The notes below the pieces were generated by a model, which made no database searches, had not been told where the DNA came from, and saw nothing but the letters and a program-made list of their open reading frames with translations. 37,500 nt of DNA from Trachelipus rathkii (lineage: Eukaryota; Arthropoda; Malacostraca; Isopoda; Trachelipodidae), in contig JABUQX010027707.1 of the NCBI GenBank assembly GCA_015478945.1, positions 1 to 37,500 of the forward strand, written 5' to 3'. Below, one piece after another: positions 1 to 9,845 of this stretch (its first letter is position 1; each line of letters begins with the position of its first letter). The position numbers and the translations under genes were made by a program.

Positions 1-850
1 AAAAAAAACAAAAAGAGGAGTGAGAGAGCGTTCTTTACATTATCACCATTACCTCGTTCGAGCAAGCAAGCCCGCGGGCGCCACATACCCACGCCTAAAC
101 TTTAAATATATAAAGGGTTACAGTATGTCATAGATGTTATGGATAGGAACACGAGTAATGATTAGTTGGACCCATTCGTATAGGGCGACAGGTAGATTTT
201 TTAAGGAGAGCGAGTGTCCGCCACTATCCAGCGTGATCATAAATAAACGAGGCATTAATTCACTTTTTTCACCACACAAAATCAATGTCATTGTTTCTTT
301 TTCAACTTCGGAACCATCTCTAGCGCGTTATCGATCTGAACCTCTCAGTAATACTACCTTATGTTGATTGAAATCCACTCTTAGGATTGTATTAAAGATA
401 CAACGTTATTAGCTATATACCAGCACATATGAGCCCTTTCTCTTCGCTCAGCATATAGTCAATACACTTCCTTTAGAGCTTAGTTATCTCATGTGCTTCC
501 CGATCGGGCTCCCATAATTACCACCTTTAACTTACGGCCATTCTTCACTATTCTAGAGTAACCTAAAGCCTATGCATCCCGTATAGCGTCCCCACCCACA
601 CATCAATCAATGGTCATGATAGCTCGCACTACTCCCGCACGGGCCGCCCCACCCAGTGCCAAATCATTCATTCGAGTGTTTACTCGAAATCGGATTCGCT
701 TTTAAGGTAATGGAAATAAATCGTGCTCTTCTTTTCAAGAGCATATTGTTTCCTCAGTCTTAGATCGGGACCAATTACTCAGTCACAAGCGCACGTAAAA
801 CCATATGAGATCCGAGCCTTGAAGCCATCTTAGTTGGTTCAAACTTCCTT
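1..850. other. Unassigned sequence with small hairpins
   Basis: Mixed-composition sequence with no recognisable gene. A 77-codon frame at 134-367 on the plus strand has no family resemblance I can name and is probably chance. Two short perfect hairpins stand out: 671-688 (7-bp stem, 4-nt loop) and 724-743 (7-bp stem, 6-nt loop). Nothing else is supported. Confidence 0.5.
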
Positions 851-1540
851 CTTCTCTTATATAGTGATAGTAGATATATATATCTAGTGGATGAGTTATA
901 TACCTAATATACAAAATTGACTATCATAAAAATATATATATCATTATATTAGATAACATACCTAAAGTCTATCACCCCCTATACCTGTAGAATAATATCT
1001 AAAAACATAAATAACACATTAAATAAAAGTATATATTTATATAGCATAAATAAACTAATTAAATATAATATACATAATTATAGACATTAGATCACATAAA
1101 GAACTTGCCGGTTCAAAACCTGTTAAAATTTAAATTCACAAGATACTCTAGAATCCTCGGGTTCTTAAGGTACGAGTATGGTGAGCATCCTTCGAGGATT
1201 ATCCCCTTAGATGAAGCAACCGTTACGTTATCTTTGACTAAAAAATTTGTTCAAGTGTACGACTTGGTTAATTAAAAATGTACAAGTAAAAGAATAGAAA
1301 ACTGACTATATATATATTATTATATATAGTATATAATATATATGTAGCGTGACGGATATACTAGATAGGTAGAGGTGGAGGTCATAGTATATATATCGAT
1401 TCATCATCACTACCACCACCCATCCTTCTCTCGACCCAGACTCTCTCCTCCGTAACATGCACGGAAAACAGAAAAATAGTAGAATTATATGAAACAAAGT
1501 AGAAAGAAAGCCAAGTTAAAACTCGTAGCAATCAGGAAAA
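851..1540. other. AT-rich unassigned stretch
   Basis: AT-rich sequence with short TA runs near 872-884, 930-945 and 1309-1345. An 8-bp inverted pair (1152-1159 with 1193-1200) could form a stem-loop. I see no gene. Confidence 0.5.
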
Positions 1541-2880
1541 ATCCACCCTAGGTGAGGCTTCACGGACCGGGCGTATGAACCCTCACTGACATGACGATCT
1601 CATCAATCGGTGATGGGTTGTCATTTCTCATAAGCCCAGATGGGGGCGGAGGAAGTGCGGTGGGTTGGTATACGGAGGGCCACTTATATCCCTTCAGGCA
1701 AGGTATTCCCCGCAGACCACCTCTGCGAGGCGCATCCGGTATTTGTCATGCCTTTTCTTTCTTCTAGCCATGTCTCGCGGAATACGGCACAATTTCTCTC
1801 TACTTCACAGAGCAGTTCACTCTTTTTCATGAAACTCAATTTCAGGTATTCTATTTTTCTTCTTCGGTACTCCCATCTCTCCGGGTTTCAGATTTCCTTC
1901 ACCATCACGCCATACACTCCATTCTCTATAACCACCCACCGTTTTACACCCACGTGCCGGACCATCCGGAGCTTTATCCATCACATGGCCCCTTCCAGAG
2001 TATGTACATACCATAACCTACTCAACGTACTTTTTCATTGTAACTCTTCTACATCCAGTGTTATCTCCTTCCCATTTCACTTCTCGGGCATTTTATTCAA
2101 GATTTTACGCCATTTCGAAACTCTTACTACAATCTGTCGTACAGGGGTTCACATTTCGGGATTGGGTTTACGCCTTCTCTGCCTATACTACGCTTCTCCC
2201 CCACACCCCCGGTGCAAGTCTGATTTTCTATCTCCATGACCCGGCCTCTCCTGGTTTTTCCACCTTGTCACAGTCAGCAGCTCCGCCTCCCGCCTTTCCG
2301 CGCCGTTCATTCCTGCTACCCCACTCTCCCTCGCACGTTTCACCTCGTAATCGGCTTCCTGTCCCCCGCTTTATGTATCTTCCTATCAGCCCCTTCCCAC
2401 CTCTCCCTCTGTCTCGTTGAGACCGGGGTCTCTTGCTTGACCCACCTACCAGTAGTGCTTACCCGGCTTCTGGTCTGGCGCACCGCCCTATCACCTCCAT
2501 TCACGCTTTGCGCTCACCTACTTTCGTTAAACTACCTTTCGTGTTCTTCGGACCACTTTTGCCCCTTTAGCAACGCACCATGCCTTCTTTAATTCACCCC
2601 ATCTCCATCGAACTCTGGCGTGATTGCTCCGGCGTTGCACATTGTGTTAGATGCTGATAGCTTTTGCGCGACAACGAACAGTGATTAGAAAAAGTGTTGC
2701 AGGGCACGGAACTGGGCTTCTCTGCATTAGGGCGAGCAGAGGCTGCTTCTACACGCACCTTGACTGGTGCTGGTACGCGCCCACCTTTTTTCTTTGCTTT
2801 CACACGTCTTATTTTGGAAAATACTTGGTAGAAGTGATGGTTGATATGCATTTCACGCTTGCCAAATTTTCTGCTTAAGC
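1540..2880. other. GC-balanced, pyrimidine-rich island, unidentified
   Basis: This block is clearly less AT-rich than its surroundings, and its plus strand is strongly C+T-rich. It carries the longest open frame in the window (plus strand, 1640-2239, 199 codons), overlapping frames at 2058-2420 and 2236-2592, and minus-strand frames at 1817-2014 and 2594-2851. The minus-strand frames read as hydrophilic, lysine- and glutamate-rich protein. The plus-strand frames read as serine-, proline- and phenylalanine-rich. No domain or catalytic motif is recognisable in any frame. A decayed retroelement ORF is plausible because the Jockey fragments at 14-17 kb have the same C+T-rich plus strand. Long frames are also expected by chance in sequence this skewed, so no coding strand is assigned. 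Confidence 0.35.
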
Positions 2881-3065
2881 CCTGAATTTCGAAATAAAAT
2901 TCTAAAGAGAATTATGAAGAAGCTAAAAAAAAAAGTTTTTAAAAATATAAATGCTATATTTTTCTGGCGCTAACAGGAGATTAAATAAATGATGTTTGAA
3001 ACGTAACTGAAGGTAAAGACTTTTTTCTCAAATGGAAATAAAAAATGTGAGCTTTTCTCTCCTAA
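2881..3065. other. Unassigned A-rich sequence
   Basis: Short AT-rich stretch with an A run near 2927-2936. No gene or repeat family recognised. Confidence 0.4.
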
Positions 3066-3180
3066 TTATATATTATATATATATTATATATCATTATATA
3101 TATATATTATATTAATATATATAATTATATATATATATATTATTATGTATATATATATATTATATTTATATATATATTAT
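3066..3180. repeat. TA microsatellite
   Basis: Interrupted TA dinucleotide tract with frequent one-base phase slips. It lies about 200 bp left of the long inverted repeat, which has a second TA tract directly on its right side. Confidence 0.9.
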
Positions 3181-3381
3181 AGTCGTCAATTTTTCAGACG
3201 TAAATTGAGTACACCCCTTCCTTGAATAGCGCTCTGCCGTGAGCGGTGGTGTTTACTGTAAAACGAAGTAATTTTGCTGTTAAGAGATCAGGATGAAGAA
3301 TTTTTTATATAAATAAAATATTTTATTTTTGTATATTTGAAATTATTATAAATGATTATTTTATTCTCCTTTATTGAAGGA

Positions 3382-4443
3382 TATGGTCCAATGTTGGGCT
3401 CGGGCTGAGCCCCATTTTCAGCCCCCCTAAAAATGGCATATAAAATTCGAATTTTCAGTCCGATTTTGACATATATATAACACTCAACAGTAAGCTTATT
3501 TGCACTCTAAAACGTTGTTTCCGGTGTTTTTTCTGGTTGTTCTGTGTAAGTCATTCTCTTCAGAATTTTTCAATTTTTCAAAAACCCATGTTTTTGCACA
3601 TCTTCGTATCACTACCAGATTTTTTTTCGAAATGAACTCTCAACTTGAATATGCATAAATATTCCCATTACCTACAATCGTTCAGAAGTACATTATCGAT
3701 TTTTTGAGTTTTGTGATCAGTGTTGTCCAATTTCCAAACCCACTTTTTTTTTTTTGATTTTGAAATGAAAAATTGCGATAATATTTTTTCTGTTCGGGCG
3801 AAGTGGGATGAATTTCAAGGGGGCATATGTAAGGTCGGGAAAGTGAACATTTTTTAATAGATAATTTCTTTTTATATGCATTAGGTTTATTTGTTCTTGG
3901 AACAAACTTTTAAAAAAAAAAGTTTTTTGAAATTTTAAAAAAAAAATTCTTTTGAGTACACAAAAAAATTATCTAAGTAAAAAGAGGTATCCTCGCCTGA
4001 CTATATCATATAACTCTGAAAAATTTGATTTGTTGATCGGAGTAATAAAAAAAAACTTATCGCAAGTTTTTCTTTCAAAATACAAAAAAAAAAGTGAGTT
4101 TGAAATTGGACAACGCTATCAAAAAAATCACAAAAAATCGAAAATGTACTTCTGAACGATTGTAGTTAAATGGACATATTATGATATTTCAGTTTGAGTC
4201 TATTTTCGAAAAAAATTCATGCTAGTTGATACGAAGAATGTCCAAAAACTGGGTTTTGAAATTGAAAATTCTGAAACGAATGCACTTCCAACACACATGA
4301 AAAAAGACCGGAAAACAGAGTTGCCGAGGGCAAAAAAAGCTAGTTTGGTGTTTATATGTCAATATATACTGAAATCCGAATTTTGTCCTTTTTTAGGGGG
4401 AGGGAAATTTGGGCTCAGCCCGAGCAAAATATTGGATCTACCT
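3382..4443. repeat. Long inverted repeat (fold-back type element)
   Basis: Two arms of about 500 bp are diverged reverse complements meeting near 3912-3925 in an A/T-run centre. The outer ends share the word GCTCGGGCTGAGCCC, near 3398 and, inverted, near 4413-4427. Just outside these, GGTCCAATGTT on the left pairs with GATCCAATATT read inward from the right. Inner landmarks also match in order: a word ending CAATCGTTCAGAAGTACATT (about 3675-3694, and inverted near 4144-4165), a TTGTCCAATTTC block (3723 and inverted near 4107), and a T-run. Small mirrored frames (3717-3905 minus, 3952-4155 plus) end in similar peptides, as an inverted duplication predicts, so I do not call them genes. The structure fits a fold-back or MITE-like element. 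A transcript would form a long imperfect RNA duplex. Confidence 0.85.
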
Positions 4444-4444
4444 G

Positions 4445-4560
4445 AATAATATATATATTATATATATTATAAAAATATTTATTATTTATAATTATATATA
4501 ATATTTATATATATACATAATATATAAAGTTATATATATATAACTATATACATATATATA
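4445..4560. repeat. TA microsatellite
   Basis: Interrupted TA tract directly abutting the right arm of the long inverted repeat and running into the GA tract on its right. Confidence 0.9.
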
Positions 4561-4663
4561 AAGAGATAGAGAGAGAGGAGAGAGAGATGAGAGAGAGGAG
4601 AGAGAGGAGAGAGAAGAGAGAGAGGACGAGACGAGAGAGAAGAGGAGGAGCGAGAGAGGAGAC

Positions 4664-4718
<55 letters not shown>

Positions 4719-4742
4719 GAGAGCAGAGAAGAGAGAGACGAG

Positions 4743-4772
<30 letters not shown>
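4561..4772. repeat. GA (purine) microsatellite
   Basis: About 210 bp of AG/GA repeats with occasional C interruptions, purines on the plus strand. The arginine- and glutamate-rich frame across it is a translation artefact. Such mirror-symmetric polypurine tracts can adopt triplex (H-DNA) structures. Confidence 0.95.
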
Positions 4773-4773
<1 letters not shown>

Positions 4774-4794
4774 CCTGTTTTCGTGTAAAATTTT

Positions 4795-5139
4795 ATGTTA
4801 CATACCTTTAATCAAATGTTTACATACTTTCTCAAGGCGCACTTGGATTTCTGTCATCCATTTTATTCTACATTTTTGAGGAATTCTACGCTGCTTTATT
4901 GGATTCGTTTTGAACGAATTTTCAAAAAGTCTTGCAAGCTGAGATTTCCGCTTTTGCTAAACGTAACTGAATCATTTCACTGCGGTCGAATCGGCTTCGT
5001 AGGAACCAAATTTTGCTCTGCCCTCTTTCGACAAAAAATGCGAAGGATAGCAAGCCTTTATCCATCCTTATACCGTCTTGAAGATTTGTGTGAGAAATCG
5101 TTTCTTATTCCTAAAAGAAGATTACAAACAAGGAAATAA
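4795..5139 (+). CDS. Hypothetical orphan frame, 114 codons
   Basis: An open frame between the two GA tracts, in sequence that is not itself low complexity. The peptide has varied composition with an aromatic, mildly hydrophobic first half and a basic C-terminus (ending KRRLQTRK). I recognise no domain, signal peptide or catalytic motif. The start is only the first ATG after the GA tract, with no supporting context, and there is no visible promoter. The frame could be chance, part of a decayed transposon, or a small exon. I keep it because its composition differs from the shadow frames nearby, but the support is weak. Confidence 0.15.
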   Translation: MLHTFNQMFTYFLKAHLDFCHPFYSTFLRNSTLLYWIRFERIFKKSCKLRFPLLLNVTESFHCGRIGFVGTKFCSALFRQKMRRIASLYPSLYRLEDLCEKSFLIPKRRLQTRK

Positions 5140-5287
5140 GAGAGAAAAAGCAGAGAAAAGATTAAATTTTATTCTTTGAATAATATATTGAATATTTATT
5201 GAATTGAATAACCTCTTCAAAATAAAATTTCTATAAATGAGTATATACATCAAATACATAATGCTGATTTATAAGAATTATACTACC
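5140..5287. other. Unassigned AT-rich spacer
   Basis: Short AT-rich spacer between the orphan frame and the second GA tract. Nothing recognised. Confidence 0.4.
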
Positions 5288-5413
5288 GAGAGAGAGAGAG
5301 AGAGAGAGAGAAGGCAGAGTAGAGAGAGAGAGAGCAGAAGGAGAGAAGAGAGAGAGAAGAGAGAGAGGGAGAGCACGAGTAGTAAATACAGCAGAGAGAG
5401 AGAGACAGACAGA

Positions 5414-5447
<34 letters not shown>

Positions 5448-5467
5448 AGAGATGCAGAGAGAGAGAG

Positions 5468-5508
<41 letters not shown>
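5288..5508. repeat. GA (purine) microsatellite, second tract
   Basis: About 220 bp of AG/GA repeats with scattered C and AAG/CAG interruptions, in the same strand orientation as the tract at 4561-4772. The two frames reported across it (one per strand) are Arg/Glu-rich and Ser/Leu-rich repeats without biological meaning. Confidence 0.95.
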
Positions 5509-5540
5509 TATAACTAGGGGACGCTTTAAACCAAGTTGGC

Positions 5541-5627
5541 GGAGCAGGTAATTTTTTTACCTGCTCCAGTAGTAATGATCTCGGGAGTGCAGCAGGGGCT
5601 GGAACGGGTTCCAGGACCCTCAGGGTC
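5541..5627. repeat. Cluster of three perfect hairpins
   Basis: 5541-5567 is a perfect 11-bp stem (GGAGCAGGTAA) around a five-T loop. 5599-5614 is a 7-bp stem (CTGGAAC/GTTCCAG) with a two-base loop. 5615-5627 is a 6-bp stem (GACCCT/AGGGTC) around a single base. All lie within 90 bp just downstream of the GA tract. The role is unknown. Confidence 0.7.
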
Positions 5628-5917
5628 TTTCCTGAGGTGTTTTCCAGCACATACCCGGCGGGGGCTACCTTCCTGGGTACTTTTCATGTCTGGCGTTTTG
5701 TCCTCGGGGCAGTACCTAGGTACTACTCATACATGTAGCATTCGCCATGATACTGTGGGTGAGGTAATTTATGCCATACCATGCTCTTGTACTTTTCTTG
5801 ATCGTCTTTTTCCCCTATCCTTTGTTAATCCCCTACCTTTCTTCCAGCCATGAGTCATTCACTACAGCTACTCTCCTGGATGTAATTTTACGGCTCCATA
5901 CACGCAGCAAGTACTGA
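5628..5917. other. Unassigned GC-balanced sequence
   Basis: Balanced-composition sequence continuing from the hairpin cluster. A plus-strand frame (5536-5853, 105 codons) and the first part of a minus-strand frame ending near 5650 cross it. Neither shows a recognisable domain. Confidence 0.35.
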
Positions 5918-5957
5918 AAGTAGCTAAGCTACTTTATCGAAAGTAGCTTGTGCTACT
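5918..5957. repeat. Two tandem related hairpins
   Basis: 5918-5936 is a 9-bp inverted pair (AAAGTAGCT) around one base. 5940-5957 is a second hairpin with the same AAGTAGC arm and a 4-nt loop. Both follow a shared lead-in (ACTTTATCGA, CTTCTCATCGA), and a third diverged GAAGTGCT start follows. This suggests a duplicated hairpin unit. Confidence 0.65.
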
Positions 5958-6321
5958 TCTCATCGAAGTGCTATTCTATACGTCATCAAGTGCTTTATGT
6001 GGGTGTTAATGCTGTTCGTATGACGTCACGTTCATGAGTGCTCATATACCGTTTTATCCTATGACGTAACGCTATGAGGGTGCCCAAGGGTCGGGTGTTG
6101 CACAGACAACATGTTGACAATGATTGTTTTGGCAACATTCTGCACATTTGCAACATTGAGGTTTTTTCGCCGTTCTTCTGATAGACGGGAAAGACGTGCA
6201 CTCGCCCCAGATGCGAGCAATTGAGAACGCGCCGCGGCGCGACGGGGACGCGGCGCAATAATTTCGTGGGTTTGTGCGCGAAACATTTATAACTAATTTT
6301 ATACAGACCAAGAGACTAAGC
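5958..6321. other. Unassigned sequence with CpG-rich spot
   Basis: Balanced sequence with a very CpG-rich core at 6228-6255, including a perfect 14-bp palindrome CGCGCCGCGGCGCG at 6228-6241. Three overlapping minus-strand frames (75-87 codons, 5995-6311) differ only in reading frame and have no recognisable domain. Direct words such as CAACAT recur around 6107-6160. No gene is assigned. Confidence 0.4.
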
Positions 6322-6404
6322 GTATTAGCAATAGCGCCCCTGGGAGGACCCCCTCCCCACCCCTCTGTGCAATACGTCTTTACTGCTCAACACTCATGCT
6401 TTAC
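6322..6404. repeat. Small inverted-repeat family, diverged copy 1
   Basis: Resembles the copies at 8309-8394 and 33414-33494. It has a left end similar to GTAAAGCAGTAGCG, a C-rich middle (near GGACCCCCTCCCCACCC, followed by a CAATACG-like word) and a right end with GCTTTAC. It is more diverged than the other two. Confidence 0.45.
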
Positions 6405-6424
6405 TGTTTAAAGTAATAATGAGT

Positions 6425-6634
6425 AAATTGGAATGAGATACAACATAATATATAATGAATAATATTTAATAATAATAATAATAATAAAATATATAATATA
6501 ATAATATAATATATAATATATAATAATAATAAAGATTTTTAACAAGTAACGGATGCAGATTGAGGTGAAGTGTTAGTCAATTTAGTATCCGTAAGGGTTT
6601 ATATATATTATTTATATAATATATATATATATTA

Positions 6635-6665
<31 letters not shown>

Positions 6666-6908
6666 ATATAATATATATATATATATTTATTATATAATGA
6701 TAATATTATATTATATATTAAAAATATACTATTTACTATATAATAAATTTAATTTTAAATAAAAAATTATATATATATATATTATATATATATATATATA
6801 ATACTATATTACTCATACTACCTTAATATAATTCTTAATAATATATATATTAATACTATATATTATATATATATATATTCCATATATATAAATAATATAA
6901 TATTATAT

Positions 6909-6945
<37 letters not shown>

Positions 6946-7062
6946 TATATATATATATAATATAATATATAAAATTCATATATATAATATATAATATATA
7001 TATATATAATATATATTATATATATTATATTATATATATATATATATATACTATAATGTATG
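6425..7062. repeat. AAT and TA microsatellite block
   Basis: AAT repeats (about 6465-6532), 70 bp of ordinary sequence (6533-6600), then an almost continuous phase-slipping TA tract to about 7051. No gene. Confidence 0.9.
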
Positions 7063-7137
7063 TGTGCGTGTGTGTTTTTAATTGTACTCACCAAATGTAG
7101 TGACGTCATAGCTGAAATGCTATATCAGAAGGGATAT
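7063..7137. other. Unassigned short spacer
   Basis: Non-repetitive island between TA tracts, beginning with a short TG run (7059-7074). Nothing recognised. Confidence 0.4.
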
Positions 7138-7475
7138 ATATATTATATATTAATAATATATATTATATATATATATAATATATATAATATATATTAATAA
7201 TATTATAATATTTATATTATATATAATAAAAAAGTGTGCATTGTGTTTATAACATCTACAAAGTGCTTTATGCCTAAGCTATATATAAAGTTAGATAAGA
7301 GTAGGTTTGATAATATATATAATATATATATATATAATAATATATATATATAATATATATATATAATATATATATATTTATATTATTATATTATATATAT
7401 AATATTATATTATACATATATATTATATATATACTATATATATATATAAATTTATATATATATATATCTATAGTG
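7138..7475. repeat. TA microsatellite block
   Basis: Two TA tracts separated by about 80 bp of ordinary sequence (7230-7310). Confidence 0.9.
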
Positions 7476-7704
7476 TATATATAAGTGGGTAGCGATAGTT
7501 CATTATTAAGCAGTTTAAAGTAGCTAGATGGTATACAGGTACATGAAAGTAGATAAGGAAGGTATTTGGGTGTGACGTTACACGCAAAAACACTCATGAA
7601 AGCAGCGGAATACATGAAGGTAGTAACCAGTAACCTACAATGAGTGGTATAAAAACAGCTCAGAAACGTCATGACTAATGTAGAGCAAGAAGTACTTCTG
7701 GAAA
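7476..7704. other. Unassigned spacer
   Basis: Non-repetitive sequence. A minus-strand frame of 93 codons (7391-7672) spans it, but its C-terminus is TA-tract translation, and no domain is visible. Confidence 0.35.
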
Positions 7705-7814
7705 TAATAATAATAATATTATAAATAATAATAATAATAATAATAATTTAATAATAATATAATAATATAAATAAATAAATAATTAATAATATATAATAAT
7801 AATATATATATAAT

Positions 7815-7853
<39 letters not shown>

Positions 7854-7868
7854 TATAATAATAATAAG
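7705..7868. repeat. AAT microsatellite
   Basis: AAT/AATA repeats with a pure run of about 45 bp near 7816-7862. The tyrosine-rich minus-strand frame across it is an artefact. Confidence 0.95.
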
Positions 7869-8308
7869 ACGATGAAGAGGGAAAAACAAAACTGTATATA
7901 ACAGCATAGATCCAGTGTATTTTCGTAAGTATACTTCCCTAGTGTACCTATCGTTTGTATATAATGATCTCATTCTACTGAAATTATTGGTAGACACCGG
8001 TATATATGGACACACCGATTGTGATTTTTTAAAGTAACCTAACAACCTCTGAGATCAGACTTTAACAAAAATAATTCAACCTAATCAAAATATCCACTAC
8101 AAACATTCTTAACTAGATTTCACAAAGTGTCGCGTAGTGCGGTTTCAAAACATGCGCAGGTTACAAAATTGCTCTGTAGAGACTCTAACCACTGCGTACG
8201 GTTTGTTCAAACGATAGTAATATCTTACATAGGTAGATTTTTCAGCTTGAGATGTTAATAAAGTCACCCCAGTTTATGTTTTTTTACTGACTCTGATGTC
8301 ATAAGTCA
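7869..8308. other. Unassigned sequence
   Basis: Non-repetitive, moderately AT-rich. I see no coding signal and no repeat beyond the small element that starts at 8309. Confidence 0.4.
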
Positions 8309-8394
8309 ATAAAGCAGTAGTGTAAATAGACCCCCCTAATGGGTCCCCCTCACCCTCGTCTCGCAACCCGATGTTTAAAGCTTTATTGCTTTAC
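8309..8394. repeat. Small inverted-repeat family, copy 2
   Basis: Ends are near-inverted: TAAAGCAGTA at 8310-8319 against TATTGCTTTAC at 8384-8394, which is one mismatch from the right end of the 33.4 kb copy. The C-rich middle resembles copy 1 (GGTCCCCCTCACCC at 8342-8355). Together the three copies suggest a tiny non-autonomous element of about 80-86 bp. Confidence 0.65.
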
Positions 8395-8424
8395 ATGCTG
8401 TTTGAACACACATTTTCATGAAAA

Positions 8425-8945
8425 TAACTTCGTAATAATGATAATAATAACTATAATAATAATAAAATAATGATTAATAAAGATAATTAATAATAATAAT
8501 ATAAATAATAATATATAATAATATAATAAAAATAAGTAGGGGAAACGTATAGGTAGTAGCAATCCAGGGATTATTATATATATATATATATTATATATAT
8601 ATATTATATATATATATTTTATTATATTTTATTATATCTATATTTATATTTTATATATATATTATTATATAGTATATATAATTATATATTATAATATATA
8701 TTACTATAGAGAGAGAAGAGAGAGAGAGAGAGAGAAAGTTAAATTTATTTAAAAGTTTTTTAAACTTTAAAAACCTTGAAATGATTGAAGTTATATTAAA
8801 ACTTAGAGTCTATCTTTATCAGTGAACGTTATCACCGTCGAATAAGAGGGTGTGATTGGTTTCATTACACCCAATCAAGTGAAGGACGATTGTATATGTC
8901 CCAAAATATTAAATACGGAACATACTGAGTCACAGTACGCTCTGA
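8425..8945. repeat. AAT, TA and short GA tracts
   Basis: AAT-type repeats (about 8433-8530), a TA tract (8573-8705) and a short GA run (8707-8736). About 200 bp of ordinary sequence with no gene follows (8737-8945). Confidence 0.85.
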
Positions 8946-9606
8946 TATATATATTATTTTTATTATTATTAATAGTATATATGGATATATAGGTATATAT
9001 ATATATATGTTATATGAGTTATATTATATTATATATATAATATATATTATTTATATTATATATAATATATATATATATAAAAAAATAGTGTATATTAGCT
9101 GAGCTCCATATTTATTGTTGGGTGTAATATATAATATATAATATATATATATATATTATATATAGAATATATTTATATATATATTTATACTATATTATAT
9201 TCTTATATATTATATATTTATTATTATTATATATATTATACTTAATATATATATATTATCATGTATTAATATTATATATTAATATATAATATATATATAT
9301 ATATATATAATAATATTATTATAATATATATATATAATATATATATTTATATTATTATATAATTATATTATATATATATAAAGTAATGAATGTCTTTACA
9401 GATTCTTACATAGGCGAACTGTTATGTTCTATATGAAATTCAGTACATGATATGCAGTAGTAGACTATATATCTATATATAGTATATATATTATATAAAT
9501 ATATATACTAATATGATATTATATATATAATATATTATCTATATATATATATATAATATAATCTAGTGGATATATAACTATTATAATAATATAATATATA
9601 TATATA
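8946..9606. repeat. TA microsatellite block
   Basis: Phase-slipping TA tracts at 8946-9080, 9125-9380 and 9465-9606, with short ordinary gaps. The minus-strand frame reported at 9535-9759 is built partly from this tract. Confidence 0.9.
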
Positions 9607-9719
9607 ATGCGATGTTGCCAAATTACATAATGTGTTATTGCCAAATTTCACTAAATTAGAATAAAATGCTATCACGAACAAGAATGCATCACTATATATC
9701 CATAACACACACATGCCAA

Positions 9720-9845
9720 TGTTAACATAACAAAGTTTGAACATCAATAATACCAACATAACATTTCCTAAACTAAACTAGAACATAACGTGTCTATTTA
9801 TCATGACCTAACATAACTTACGTATAAATAAACTGGTTAACGATT
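9720..9845 (+). repeat. Partial copy of the ~290-bp satellite unit
   Basis: Contains the same ordered words as the array at 33951-34775: TTAACATAACAAAGTTT, then CATCA, then CCTAAACTA, then CTTACGTATAAATAAACTGG. This identifies a dispersed, diverged piece of the same unit in the same orientation, about 24 kb from the array. Confidence 0.65.

Noticed and set aside
3717..4155. Pair of small lysine-rich frames on opposite strands
   Set aside because: They are mirror images caused by the long inverted repeat and lack any domain.
4587..4811. Open frame rich in Arg-Glu repeats
   Set aside because: It is a direct translation of the GA microsatellite; the same holds for both frames at 5231-5650.
7719..8045. 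108-codon minus-strand frame
   Set aside because: Half of it is poly-tyrosine/isoleucine translation of an AAT tract, with no domain in the rest.
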